Of a stretch of 50,936 nucleotides of DNA, positions 26,731 to 35,193 are shown in pieces. Position 1 is the first letter of the stretch, and each line of letters opens with the position of its first letter. The position numbers were made by a program, and so were the translations under genes. Below the pieces are notes generated by a model. That model had not been told where the DNA came from. It worked only from the letters and a program-made list of their open reading frames with translations, and did no database searches. Source of the DNA: an uncultured Prevotellaceae bacterium (GTDB taxonomy: Bacteria; Bacteroidota; Bacteroidia; Bacteroidales; Bacteroidaceae); contig CADBBP010000002.1 in assembly GCA_902792855.1 (NCBI GenBank), forward strand, positions 1-50,936, given 5' to 3'.

Positions 26731-27852
26731 ATGGGAGCATTTGCCATTTACAGACTGCCTTATGAGAGCGAGTGCCGCCTCGTGATGCAGGAAAAGGGTA
26801 TGCCCGAGGAACTGCCGTCTGTGGCGGCCCTTAGCGGGAAGAACGGATTTGCCATGGCACCGTTCGCCGCTGACCGAAAGCATCCCGTGATTGTCATACA
26901 ACCGCAGGAGGAAGTCTCATTCTTGCCGGAAGAATTGGAAACCGGAGATGGAGAAGCCGTGGAGTGGAGGAGAAGGATGGAGCACATCCTGCAGGAGCCG
27001 AAGCAGGAGGAGCGCATAAAGGCCGGCACACACACACATTATGCCATCGACTTCGCTAATTTCCACTCGCACATCATCGAGGGGGAATTCTCCAAAATCG
27101 TGCTTGCAAGGTGCTGCCGCGAGACACCCCCGGAAGGGTTGGGAGCTATCACGATGTTCACCAGGGCATGCAAAAGATACCCACGCTTGTTTGTGGCTCT
27201 CGTCTCGGCCAAGCGATGCGGCACGTGGCTCATGGCCACCCCGGAGGTGCTGCTGGAGGGCGAGGGGCGACAATGGCGAACCATGTCGCTCGCTGGCACC
27301 ATGACACTCGACGGCGAGCAGCTCGACTTCGACGAACCGCCCACCCCGCAACCTGTCGATAGCCAACGCATCCTTTGGAGTATCAAGAACATACAGGAGC
27401 AGCGCTTCGTCTCCACCTATATCACAGAGAGCCTCGAGCAGGTGGCCAACGACATCGAGGAGAGAGGGCCGTTCACCATGAGGGCAGGCAACCTCGTGCA
27501 CCTGAGAAGCGACTTCTTTTTCACCATGGAGCATCCCGACGACATAGGGAGACTGCTCTCCATTCTCTATCCAACGCCAGCCGTGTGCGGACTGCCCAAG
27601 GACGACGCACGAGACTTCATCCTGCGAAACGAGTTCGCAAAAAGGCAATACTACAGCGGCTTTGCCGGGCCACTCGCAGTGCCGGAAGGCACACATTTGT
27701 ATGTCTCCCTGCGCTGCATGCGCATCGACGACGAAGGGTGCTCCCTCTATGCCGGAGGAGGCATCATGGCCGATAGCGAGCAGGAAGCGGAATGGAGGGA
27801 GACGGAGGACAAGATGGGAACCATGAGAGACGTGCTGTTCCCACCGGCGTGA
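26731..27852 (+). CDS. menF: Isochorismate synthase (chorismate-binding family)
   Basis: This 373-residue enzyme converts chorismate to isochorismate, the first committed step of menaquinone synthesis. The frame is open further upstream, but that part overlaps menI; the ATG at 26731, one base after the menI stop, gives MGAFAIYRLPYESE and a family-sized protein. Characteristic C-terminal motifs are SKIVLARC, LMATPEVLLEGEG, MSLAGTMTL, LHPTPAVCGLP-like LYPTPAVCGLPKDDA, and RQYYSGFAGPL. It is somewhat shorter than E. coli MenF, as is common in Bacteroidetes. The next gene, menD, begins 28 bases later. Confidence 0.93.
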   Translation: MGAFAIYRLPYESECRLVMQEKGMPEELPSVAALSGKNGFAMAPFAADRKHPVIVIQPQEEVSFLPEELETGDGEAVEWRRRMEHILQEPKQEERIKAGTHTHYAIDFANFHSHIIEGEFSKIVLARCCRETPPEGLGAITMFTRACKRYPRLFVALVSAKRCGTWLMATPEVLLEGEGRQWRTMSLAGTMTLDGEQLDFDEPPTPQPVDSQRILWSIKNIQEQRFVSTYITESLEQVANDIEERGPFTMRAGNLVHLRSDFFFTMEHPDDIGRLLSILYPTPAVCGLPKDDARDFILRNEFAKRQYYSGFAGPLAVPEGTHLYVSLRCMRIDDEGCSLYAGGGIMADSEQEAEWRETEDKMGTMRDVLFPPA

Positions 27853-27880
27853 GCCTCTCGCTTCGCAAAACGTCAAAGAA

Positions 27881-29575
27881 ATGTATTCTGACAAGGAAAA
27901 CATCAACATACTCACCGCACTGCTCGTGGCGCATGGCGTGCGCCATGCCGTGGTGTGTCCGGGGAGTCGCAACGCTCCCATCGTACACAACCTCTACGAG
28001 GCAAAGGACATCTGCTGCCTGCCCGTCACCGACGAGCGAAGTGCCGGCTTCCAAGCACTCGGCATCGCGCAAGCCACCCAACTGCCCGTCGTCGTATGTG
28101 TCACTTCGGGAACGGCATTGCTCAACCTTGCACCGGCCGTGGCGGAGGCCTTCTACCAACACATACCCATGGTGGTGGTGTCGGCAGACCGGCCAAGAAG
28201 ATGGATTGACCAACTCGACGGGCAGACCCTCCCGCAGGAGGGCGCTCTCAAGCCCTTTGTGAGAAAGGCTGTCGCTCTGCCAGCCGTCATTGCCGGCGAC
28301 GAGGAGAGATGGTATTGCAACAGGCTCGTCAACGAGGCACTCGTGGAGGCCGGCGGGAAGATGGCAAGCCTCAAGGCCGTGGTGGCCGGACCCGTGCACA
28401 TCAACGTGCCTTTGGAAGAACCGCTCTTCAACTTCAACACCCCGTGTCTGCCAGATGAAAGGGTGATTGGCAAAATAGACAAGGGGGTGGGGAAGGCCAA
28501 CTACAGTTTCCTCGAACAACTCCTCCGACGGGCGGAGAGACCCATGGTGGTCGTGGGGCAGCATGAGCCCATCAACGACGGTGCCACGGGGACGTCAATA
28601 CTGAGGACCATGGCTGTCGTCGTGGCGGAAAGGCTCGCCGGATGGCCTGATGCCGCGCGACCGGTGGACGAGGCCCTGACCCTCGTGGCCGGTGACGATG
28701 ATTTCCTGCCAGACACCATCTTCTATTTCGGGGGGACGCTTGTGAGCAAGCGCCTCAAACAATTCATGAGAAAGGCGGGGCAAAACGCCACTGTCGTACA
28801 AGTGACCCCTGACGGTCAACTGAGGGATGTGACCATGCACCTCGACTATCTTTGTGTGGGTTCGCTCGAAGGCTTCGTCGCTTATTTGGGAAGGGAGGCT
28901 GCTGATGCTATTGGCACCTCCAACGCCTTTCAACAACGGTGGGAAGGGCTCTTTGCTCACGTGAGGGCGACAATGGACGACGAATGCCCACCATTCTCGC
29001 AACTTGCAGTAGTGAGATATTTCGAGCAGCAGCTCGAAGACATGGAATACCCGTTTCACTTGCATTATGCCAACAGCATGCCTGTCAGGCTTGCCAACTG
29101 CATGGCAGGGCAGCACGTGTGGTGCAACAGGGGCGTCAATGGCATAGAAGGCTCACTCTCCACCGCCGCTGGCTTCTCCATTGCCGTCAACGACAAGGTG
29201 TTCTGCGTCATCGGCGACCTCAGCTTCTTCTATGACCAAAACGCATTGTGGAACCAAAACCTAAAGGGAAACCTGCGCATCATCTTACTCAACAACGGGA
29301 AAGGGGGAATCTTCAACTCCCTCCCGGGACTGGAGCAAAGTCCCGCTCGCGACACTCTCGTGGCAGCAAGGCACCATACCACCGCCCAGGGCATCTGCAC
29401 CCAGAATGACGTGGGGTACCTCAAGGCCGACAACACCTTTGACATGCAAAGGGGGGTCGTGACATTGCTCACGGAAAACCGCTCACGCCCCATGCTCCTC
29501 GAAGTCTTCACCGACCCCGAAAACGATGCAAAAGCCCTCAAAACCCATTTTAAAGCCTTTCACAAAACCCCTTAA
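27881..29575 (+). CDS. menD: SEPHCHC synthase (ThDP-dependent)
   Basis: This 564-residue thiamine-diphosphate enzyme joins isochorismate and 2-oxoglutarate to form SEPHCHC. N-terminal motifs are VVCPGSRNAPI and VCVTSGTALLNLAPAVAEAF, with the ThDP Glu in VTDERSAGF. The C-terminal ThDP/Mg region reads VIGDLSFFYDQNALWNQN and ILLNNGKGGIFNSLPG, typical of MenD. The last 14 codons (KALKTHFKAFHKTP) are encoded by degenerate copies of the repeat that fills the following spacer, and the TAA stop is itself part of the first full repeat unit. This suggests that the array grew into, or out of, the end of the gene. Confidence 0.96.
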   Translation: MYSDKENINILTALLVAHGVRHAVVCPGSRNAPIVHNLYEAKDICCLPVTDERSAGFQALGIAQATQLPVVVCVTSGTALLNLAPAVAEAFYQHIPMVVVSADRPRRWIDQLDGQTLPQEGALKPFVRKAVALPAVIAGDEERWYCNRLVNEALVEAGGKMASLKAVVAGPVHINVPLEEPLFNFNTPCLPDERVIGKIDKGVGKANYSFLEQLLRRAERPMVVVGQHEPINDGATGTSILRTMAVVVAERLAGWPDAARPVDEALTLVAGDDDFLPDTIFYFGGTLVSKRLKQFMRKAGQNATVVQVTPDGQLRDVTMHLDYLCVGSLEGFVAYLGREAADAIGTSNAFQQRWEGLFAHVRATMDDECPPFSQLAVVRYFEQQLEDMEYPFHLHYANSMPVRLANCMAGQHVWCNRGVNGIEGSLSTAAGFSIAVNDKVFCVIGDLSFFYDQNALWNQNLKGNLRIILLNNGKGGIFNSLPGLEQSPARDTLVAARHHTTAQGICTQNDVGYLKADNTFDMQRGVVTLLTENRSRPMLLEVFTDPENDAKALKTHFKAFHKTP

Positions 29576-29717
29576 ACCCCTTAAACCCCTTAAACTCTTA
29601 AACCCTTAAACCCTTAAACCCCTTAAACCCTTAAACTCCTTAAACCCCTTAAACTCCTTAAACCCTTAAACCCTTAAACCCCTTAAACTCCTTAAAACTC
29701 TTAAACCCTTACCCCCC
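29572..29717 (+). repeat. Array of about 16 TTAAAC(C/T)C(C) repeats filling the menD-menB spacer
   Basis: Starting inside the menD stop codon, 16 units of 8 or 9 bases with the core TTAAA run without interruption, mostly TTAAACCC, TTAAACCCC and TTAAACTCC. A last TTACCCCCC ends directly at the menB ATG. The array leaves no room for a Shine-Dalgarno sequence. Degenerate copies continue upstream in the last menD codons. A shorter array of the same type lies at 34880-34943. Confidence 0.92.
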
Positions 29718-30539
29718 ATGACAACAAGAACCTGGAAAAAAATCAGAGATTTCGAAGAGATACTCCTTGAAGAGTATCACGGTATCGCCAAAATCACCAT
29801 CAACAGGCCGCGCTACCGCAACGCCTTCACGCCAAGAACAACCCTGGAACTCTCGCAGGCTTTCGATTACTGCCGAGAGGCACAGGACATCAGCGTCGTG
29901 TTGCTCACCGGTGCGGGCGACAAGGCCTTCTGCTCAGGAGGCGACATGCATGTGAAAGGCCGTGGAGGATATGTGGACGAGGAGGGCGTGCCAAGGCTCA
30001 GCGTCCTTGACGTGCAGATGCAAATCAGAAGGTTGCCAAAGCCTGTCATTGCAATGGTGAACGGGTATGCCATCGGTGGTGGACATGTGCTCCACCTCGT
30101 GTGCGACCTCACCATAGCAAGCGAAAACGCCATCTTCGGACAGACTGGTCCTAAGGTGGGTTCCTTCGACGCTGGTTTCGGTGCGTCATACTTGGCACGT
30201 ATCGTGGGGCAGAAGAAGGCACGCGAGATATGGTTCCTTTGCAGGCAATATACCGCGAAGGAGGCTGAACAGATGGGAATGGTCAACAAGGTGGTGCCGT
30301 TGGAAAGGCTGGAGGATGAATGCGTGGAATGGGCGGAGACCATGATGGAGAGAAGCCCTCTCGCATTAAGGATGATCAAAGCCGGTCTCAATGCGGAACT
30401 TGACGGACAGGCTGGCATCCAGCAACTCGCCGGCGATTGTACTATGCTATACTATTTCCTCGACGAGGCGCAAGAGGGCGGAAAAGCGTTCCTCGAAAAG
30501 CGCAAGCCAGATTTCAAGAAATATCCCAAACTGCCATAA
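29718..30539 (+). CDS. menB: 1,4-dihydroxy-2-naphthoyl-CoA synthase
   Basis: This 273-residue crotonase-fold enzyme cyclises o-succinylbenzoyl-CoA to DHNA-CoA. The signature [20 protein letters not shown] (from about residue 135) is specific for MenB within the crotonase family. [20 protein letters not shown] and [17 protein letters not shown] form the oxyanion-hole region, and the C-terminal [13 protein letters not shown] is also usual. The start codon lies directly against the end of a repeat array, so no ribosome-binding site is visible. menC follows after 15 bases. Confidence 0.97.
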   Translation: MTTRTWKKIRDFEEILLEEYHGIAKITINRPRYRNAFTPRTTLELSQAFDYCREAQDISVVLLTGAGDKAFCSGGDMHVKGRGGYVDEEGVPRLSVLDVQMQIRRLPKPVIAMVNGYAIGGGHVLHLVCDLTIASENAIFGQTGPKVGSFDAGFGASYLARIVGQKKAREIWFLCRQYTAKEAEQMGMVNKVVPLERLEDECVEWAETMMERSPLALRMIKAGLNAELDGQAGIQQLAGDCTMLYYFLDEAQEGGKAFLEKRKPDFKKYPKLP

Positions 30540-30554
30540 GACAACTTTCCCACC

Positions 30555-31592
30555 ATGCTCAAACTCACCATCAACGAGCGAACCTTCCATTTCAAGCAAC
30601 CTGCTGGCACCTCCAGAGGCGTTTACACCACCCGACGCTCTTGGTTTGTAACGGCTACCGACACCGAACATCCTCAAGCCATCGGAGTGGGGGAGTGCGC
30701 ACCTCTACCAAAACTGAGTTGCGACGACTTGCCCGACTATGCCAATGTGCTCAAGACGATGTGCGACAGGGTGGAGAGAGAGGGAAAACTCGTTCCCGAC
30801 ACCTTGCGAAATCATCCTTCCATGCTCTTTGGGCTGGAAACGGCTCTCATGACCATGAGGGCGGCGTCAGACGTCATATTCGACACGCCGTTCACAAAAG
30901 GGGAAGTGGGAATACCCATCAACGGTCTCGTGTGGATGGGCGACTACGAGCAGATGCTCGTCAGGATGGAGGAGAAGATGGACAAAGGCTTCAGGTGTGT
31001 GAAAATAAAAATCGGAGCCATCGACTTTGAAAGGGAACTCGACTTGGTGAGGAGGGTTAGGGAGCGCTTCAAGGAGGAGGACATCCAGCTAAGGCTCGAC
31101 GCCAACGGGGCTTTCTCGCATCAAGAGGTGCTGGATGTGCTGCAACGGTTGGCACCCTACGCCATCCACTCCATCGAACAGCCCATACGACAGGGACAGT
31201 GGGAGGAGATGGCGGAGGTGTGCCAGAAGTCGCCCATACCCATCGCACTCGACGAGGAACTTATCGGCGTGAACGACATGGAGAAAAAGCAACGGCTATT
31301 GGAGATAATAAAACCCCATTACATCATTCTCAAGCCTTCGTTGCACGGAGGAATGGCGGGAACCACCGAATGGGTGGACATGGCGCGCGAAAGAGGCATC
31401 GGCTCATGGATTACCAGCGCATTGGAGAGCAACGTGGGACTGTCGGCCATTGCACAGTTGGCTGCACAGCTTTATGGATGCCCGCCAGACATGCCGCAAG
31501 GGCTGGGGACAGGGCAATTGTTCACCGACAACATCGACCGACCATTGAAAGTGGTGGGCGACCAACTCTTCTATATCAAGGAAGGCTCATGA
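30555..31592 (+). CDS. menC: o-Succinylbenzoate synthase (enolase superfamily)
   Basis: This 345-residue enzyme dehydrates SHCHC to o-succinylbenzoate. Enolase-superfamily catalytic elements appear in order: the Lys pair in VKIKIGAIDFE, metal ligands in LRLDANGAFS, IEQPIRQG and IALDEELIG, and the second-half Lys in YIILKPSLHGG. Length and motifs match the Bacteroidetes MenC group. Its TGA stop overlaps the ATG of menE (ATGA), showing translational coupling. Confidence 0.94.
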   Translation: MLKLTINERTFHFKQPAGTSRGVYTTRRSWFVTATDTEHPQAIGVGECAPLPKLSCDDLPDYANVLKTMCDRVEREGKLVPDTLRNHPSMLFGLETALMTMRAASDVIFDTPFTKGEVGIPINGLVWMGDYEQMLVRMEEKMDKGFRCVKIKIGAIDFERELDLVRRVRERFKEEDIQLRLDANGAFSHQEVLDVLQRLAPYAIHSIEQPIRQGQWEEMAEVCQKSPIPIALDEELIGVNDMEKKQRLLEIIKPHYIILKPSLHGGMAGTTEWVDMARERGIGSWITSALESNVGLSAIAQLAAQLYGCPPDMPQGLGTGQLFTDNIDRPLKVVGDQLFYIKEGS

Positions 31593-32548
31593 CACTCCAG
31601 GAATTTTATGACGAATGGAACGCTCCGACCCCCACCATTCTCGTGCATACCAGCGGCTCCACAGGCGAACCGAAACCTTTATTGGTGGAGAAAAGGAGGA
31701 TGGTGGCAAGTGCTACGATGACTTGCGACTTCCTCGGCTTAAGGCAGGGTGACACCGCGCTCCTATGCATGTCGCTCGACTATATCGCAGGAAAAATGAT
31801 GGTGGTCAGGGCACTCACAAGGGGGATGAAACTCATCGATGTGGAACCTTCGGGGCATCCCATGGCAAAACTCACGGACGACCAACCCATACACTTGGCG
31901 GCAATGGTGCCGTTGCAGGTGTTCAACACCTTGGCGGTAAAGGAGGAATGCGAGCGACTGAAAAGGGTGAAACACCTCATCATAGGCGGAGGGCCGATAG
32001 ACGAACAAATGGAGCAACTGTTGAGGAACTTCCCCAACCATGTGTGGGCGACATACGGGATGACTGAAACACTCTCGCACGTGGCCATGAGGAGAGTGAA
32101 CGGGCCAGATGGTACCAAATGGTACACACCCTTGCCGGGTGTCGAGGTGGAGGCTGCTGACGATGGGTGCCTGGTGGTGAAAGCCCCGGCGTTGTGTCAG
32201 GGTGCGTTGCACACGCACGACATCGTGGAATGGCACAACGATGGTAAAAGGTTCAAGGTGGTGGGAAGAAGTGACAACATTGCCTGTTCGGGTGGGGTGA
32301 AGATACAAATGGAAAAAGTGGAGGAAGCACTCAGGCCACACCTTCGTCACCCTTTCTTCGTGGCTAAGACGAAAGACCAGAAATTCGGGGAAATACTCGT
32401 CCTAATCACCGAAGGAGGGGACAAACAAAAATTGGAAGACATTTTCAACAATGTCCTCCCACATTACTGGAAGCCTAAAAAAATAGTTTTTGTGCAGGAA
32501 CTTCCGCTTACGGAAACGGGCAAACCCTTGAGATGGGTGATGGATTGA
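31589..32548 (+). CDS. menE: o-Succinylbenzoate-CoA ligase (short form)
   Basis: This 319-residue adenylate-forming enzyme activates o-succinylbenzoate with CoA. It contains the P-loop-like HTSGSTGEPKPLLVEK, the adenylate motif ATYGMTETLSHVA, the hinge FKVVGRSDNIACSGG and the C-terminal catalytic Lys context ETGKPLRW. It lacks most of the N-terminal subdomain of full-length (about 450-residue) MenE proteins. That short form is, to my knowledge, usual in Bacteroidetes rather than a truncation. The start at 31589 overlaps the menC stop by ATGA; the longer open frame upstream lies within menC and is not used. Confidence 0.92.
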   Translation: MTLQEFYDEWNAPTPTILVHTSGSTGEPKPLLVEKRRMVASATMTCDFLGLRQGDTALLCMSLDYIAGKMMVVRALTRGMKLIDVEPSGHPMAKLTDDQPIHLAAMVPLQVFNTLAVKEECERLKRVKHLIIGGGPIDEQMEQLLRNFPNHVWATYGMTETLSHVAMRRVNGPDGTKWYTPLPGVEVEAADDGCLVVKAPALCQGALHTHDIVEWHNDGKRFKVVGRSDNIACSGGVKIQMEKVEEALRPHLRHPFFVAKTKDQKFGEILVLITEGGDKQKLEDIFNNVLPHYWKPKKIVFVQELPLTETGKPLRWVMD

Positions 32549-32574
32549 ATGGCAGAGGGAGAACCCTCCGCCAT
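32549..32574 (+). terminator. Probable terminator hairpin after menE
   Basis: ATGGC-A-GAGGG (32549-32559) pairs with CCCTC-C-GCCAT (32564-32574) with one mismatch and a 4-base loop. A T run occurs only 14 bases later, at 32589-32595, so the hairpin may work poorly or together with that run. It separates the men operon from a convergent gene. Confidence 0.45.
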
Positions 32575-32593
32575 CCCATAGCCATAGCTTTTT

Positions 32594-32785
32594 TTATTCT
32601 TCTACCGGCTGCTCGCCCCAGACACTCTTGCTGGTAGGTAGTTTGCCCTCAGCATTCTCTTCCCATACATGTACTTCGTTGCTAAGACCACCTGAGTGGG
32701 GTATGGGGTTGCCACCCTCCAAAACGGAGTCGTTCAGATTGATATCTACAAATCTTGCTTCAGGCTTGAAATAAAATTTTTTCAT
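32594..32785 (-). CDS. Short MKK-Y-x-x-P peptide, cassette B
   Basis: This 63-residue peptide begins MKKFYFKPEARFVDINLNDS and continues with a Gly/Asn/Ser-rich middle (EGGNPIPHSGGLSNEVHVWE) and an acidic end (WGEQPVEE). It has no cleavable signal peptide or membrane segment. The opening matches the pattern MKK-x-Y-x-x-P shared with the two peptides at 34998-35376. It lies about 157 bases downstream of the 611-residue dockerin protein on the same strand, so a shared message is possible. Function is unknown. Confidence 0.65.
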   Translation of the reverse strand: MKKFYFKPEARFVDINLNDSVLEGGNPIPHSGGLSNEVHVWEENAEGKLPTSKSVWGEQPVEE

Positions 32786-32942
32786 GATGCAAAGTTGTTA
32801 TGTTGTTATTGTTTTCAATGTCTTATGTCACCGGGTGGAACGGGAATAACCCAATTCGTTCCCTAAAACGTTGCAAATTTATAAAAAAAAATGTTTGCAG
32901 CAAAGAAATTCAGATGATTTTTATCATTTATTTTTTTTCTTT

Positions 32943-34778
32943 TCACGAATGAAGCGAAATATAGACCACTTCCATCAAGTCGGAAACGTCTATTATACCA
33001 TCAGTGTTGGTGTCGCCGTTGGTGAAATTGAAGTAGCTCACCGGCAGCTTCAGGATGTAGTTCACTATCGTCATCACGTCAACTACGTCAACGAGGCCAT
33101 CGTCGTTGACATCGCCAAGAAGATAACCGCTGTATGGCGTGAAATCCAACTCTTCTGGCAGGTCGTGCCCGGTGATGTCAAGGTAGCAGGTGTTGTTGGC
33201 GATGTATTCCAACACAACGTTGCCATGGGCGTCGTCCTTGTTGTTCACAGCTGCAAAGATGCCTTTCTCGTCGCTCAGCACACGCATGGTGGCAGGGTCG
33301 AATTTTGTGCGGAAAGCACTCTCGTCCTCCTGTTCGCCATCATACAGCCAAATCTCTCCTTTGAGAAGGTTGGTGCCCGTCAGGGCTGCCGGATCACTGG
33401 TGAGTGGCAGCAGGCGGTTGGAGGAGGGTTCTGTGGATGTGCATTCCAACAAGACGGCGGTGTAGGCCGGGACGATGCCGTCGGGAACCTCCACGATGTG
33501 GATGTTGCCGTCATCGAGGATGGCGTCCACGGTGTAGGCCTTCACATTGTCCAAGCATTGGTAGGGGAAGGCGGTGTACATCGTTGTGTAGTACTTGCCG
33601 TCCTTCAGCGTGCCGGCAGAAGGCATGGCTCCGAAATAGTTCTCATCCAGGTGGTCTTCGTCGATGAGACGGAATTCCCAACGATAGCGCGTGTCGTTGT
33701 TGGGACGGTTGTAGAGGTTGGGATAGCGAATGCTTCCTATCAGTTCCATGTCGCCCTTGGTGGTGTAGTCGGCATTGTCCTTCAAGTAGCCGGTGAAGCC
33801 TTTCGCGCTGCCATAGATGAAATAGTCGATGGTGTTGAATTTTTCCACCTTGAATTTCAGGTTGCTGATGTCGTAGGTGGAGATGCCCTGCCCTGTCATG
33901 TCAACGGCACGGAGGCCACCAGTGCCGGTAGATACACCTTTCAGCCGTAGTACCAAGGCTGGCAACGAATGACTCTTCTTATGACTCTTGTCCACAAGCA
34001 TCATCGTATTGGTGAAATTGCGTTGCTCTTCGGTGATGCTGTCCTCGGACGTGCCAGTCACGCCAAGCAACTTTTTGGAATATACATTCTCCAAATATAC
34101 ATAGACTCCCTTTTCTTCTATGCCTCGTGCTTCAAAAACAGCTGTATAGGCACCTTGATTGTTGTTGGTTACCGTCAGCGTGTAGGGGTTGGAAGTAATC
34201 AGACGGCTGGAGTTGCCTCGTCGCCAACCCATGAATTTGCCATTGAGATTGTCGGGGTAAGCATAGAGTGTCACCTTGTCTCCCACTTTGTTGGAAGGAT
34301 TGTCTATCTCAACCGTACCGAGTGACTCGTCGGATGACACAGGATAGAGGGCACCTCTCTCCACAAAATAGGCCTTGTAATATGTATTCTTGGCAGTGCT
34401 GCTCGTTGTTGCTGTGGTGGTCACCAAGTCGGTGGTGTTCTTGGCGTGGCTGAACACAGTCTCACTACCGTTTTCATTTATTTTCGTCCAATGGCTGAAG
34501 AAATACCCCTCGTTGGGCTTCGCATAGAGGTATGCGGTAACGGTGGTGGCTTCCACTGTCACAGAGGATTGCTGTGAGAATGTGATAGTCTGATACCATC
34601 CGCTCTTCCATTTAATGTTTTCCTCCGCCTCATCTTGATTGGAGACGTAAACCAGTCCTGCACCATCGGGGGTGGGCTCGATGGTATATTTATAATAGAA
34701 CGTGGGGCCGCCAGCGTAACTCAGTGTAATGCTGCTGATTAGGACCAATAGGGATGCTAATAATCTCTTCATTTTCAT
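32943..34778 (-). CDS. Large secreted protein with InlB-like repeats and a C-terminal dockerin, cassette B
   Basis: The start at 34778 gives a 611-residue protein with a signal peptide (MKMKRLLASLLVLISSITLS). AGGAGA lies eight bases upstream of this ATG. A promoter box overlaps an earlier ATG at 34811, which rules that one out. Two bacterial-repeat (InlB B-like) segments are visible: YLYAKPNEGYFFSHWTKI near residue 90 and VTLYAYPDNLNGKFMGWRRG near 195. Residues about 390-460 (TTMYTAFPYQCLDN, then VPAYTAVLLECTSTEPSSN) are a domain shared with the protein at 35411-37174. From about 553 a type I dockerin has two calcium loops, GDVNDDGLVDVVD and GDTNTDGIIDVSD. The dockerin implies docking to a cohesin-bearing partner. 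Overall function is unknown. Confidence 0.82.
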   Translation of the reverse strand: MKMKRLLASLLVLISSITLSYAGGPTFYYKYTIEPTPDGAGLVYVSNQDEAEENIKWKSGWYQTITFSQQSSVTVEATTVTAYLYAKPNEGYFFSHWTKINENGSETVFSHAKNTTDLVTTTATTSSTAKNTYYKAYFVERGALYPVSSDESLGTVEIDNPSNKVGDKVTLYAYPDNLNGKFMGWRRGNSSRLITSNPYTLTVTNNNQGAYTAVFEARGIEEKGVYVYLENVYSKKLLGVTGTSEDSITEEQRNFTNTMMLVDKSHKKSHSLPALVLRLKGVSTGTGGLRAVDMTGQGISTYDISNLKFKVEKFNTIDYFIYGSAKGFTGYLKDNADYTTKGDMELIGSIRYPNLYNRPNNDTRYRWEFRLIDEDHLDENYFGAMPSAGTLKDGKYYTTMYTAFPYQCLDNVKAYTVDAILDDGNIHIVEVPDGIVPAYTAVLLECTSTEPSSNRLLPLTSDPAALTGTNLLKGEIWLYDGEQEDESAFRTKFDPATMRVLSDEKGIFAAVNNKDDAHGNVVLEYIANNTCYLDITGHDLPEELDFTPYSGYLLGDVNDDGLVDVVDVMTIVNYILKLPVSYFNFTNGDTNTDGIIDVSDLMEVVYISLHS

Positions 34779-34808
34779 TCTTGATGTCTCCTGTTGCAAA
34801 ATATTTTG

Positions 34809-34816
34809 CAAAATTA
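34809..34816 (-). promoter_or_regulatory. -7 promoter box of the dockerin-protein gene
   Basis: TAATTTTG on the minus strand matches TAnnTTTG and lies 30 bases upstream of the ATG at 34778. No clear TTTG is seen at the -33 spacing. Confidence 0.55.
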
Positions 34817-34879
34817 CGAAAAAGGTATCATTTAAAGGGTATGTCCACCTCTTTTTTTTGATTTTTTAAGATGATAAGG

Positions 34880-34943
34880 TCCTTAAAGTCCTTAAACTCT
34901 TTAAACTCTTTAAACCCTTAAACCCTTTAAACTCTTTACCCTC
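34880..34943 (+). repeat. Second TTAAAC-type repeat array, between the two peptide cassettes
   Basis: Six units with the TTAAA core and 8-9-base spacing (TTAAAGTCC, TTAAACTCT twice, TTAAACCC, TTAAACCCT, TTAAACTCT) end in TTACCCTC. This is the same unit and the same TTACCC ending as the array in front of menB. It lies between the terminator of one cassette and the promoter of the next. Confidence 0.85.
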
Positions 34944-34945
34944 AC

Positions 34946-34978
34946 AAAAAAGTGGCGGGTGTTTGCCCGCCACTTTTT
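34946..34978 (-). terminator. Strong terminator after the tandem peptide genes (bidirectional)
   Basis: AAAAAGTGGCGGG (34947-34959) pairs perfectly with CCCGCCACTTTTT (34966-34978) around a 6-base loop. On the minus strand the hairpin is followed by Ts and lies 19 bases after the second peptide gene. Confidence 0.92.
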
Positions 34979-34997
34979 ATCTCAGATTTAGGATGAT

Positions 34998-35174
34998 TTA
35001 CTCCCAGGTAGCTTTGTTGCTGAACATGTCGTCCACTGCATCCTCGTACTCGTTGTCACCTACGACATTGCCCACGGGGATGAAGGAAGTGTTGCCAAAA
35101 AGACTGTCAAGCACGTGCTGCTTCGTGTTCAAGGTCATCACCTTGCAAACCGGATTGATATATTGCTTCTTCAT
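34998..35174 (-). CDS. Short MKKQYINP peptide 2, cassette A
   Basis: This 58-residue peptide begins MKKQYINPVCKVMTLNTK, identical in 17 of 18 positions to the peptide encoded just upstream, then has a different middle (QHVLDSLFGNTSFIPVGNVV). It ends in an acidic tail with EYEDAVDDMFSNK, similar to MEFNDAVDEMLFGKK of its neighbour. The open frame reaches further upstream, but only the ATG at 35174 gives the conserved start. It lies 19 bases after peptide 1 and ends before a strong terminator. There is no signal peptide or membrane segment. Function is unknown; a precursor peptide, a chaperone-like partner or a small regulatory protein are all possible. Confidence 0.75.
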   Translation of the reverse strand: MKKQYINPVCKVMTLNTKQHVLDSLFGNTSFIPVGNVVGDNEYEDAVDDMFSNKATWE

Positions 35175-35193
35175 AATTCTTATCGTATTTTTA

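Noticed and set aside
29572..29717. CRISPR array
   Set aside because: Units of 8-9 bases without spacers and with no cas genes nearby do not fit CRISPR; it is a simple tandem repeat.
31199..31588. Upstream extension of menE
   Set aside because: This part lies inside menC in another frame; the ATG overlapping the menC stop gives the correct adenylate-forming domain start.
31589..32548. menE as a truncated pseudogene
   Set aside because: The core and C-terminal motifs are intact and, as far as I know, short forms are normal in Bacteroidetes men operons.
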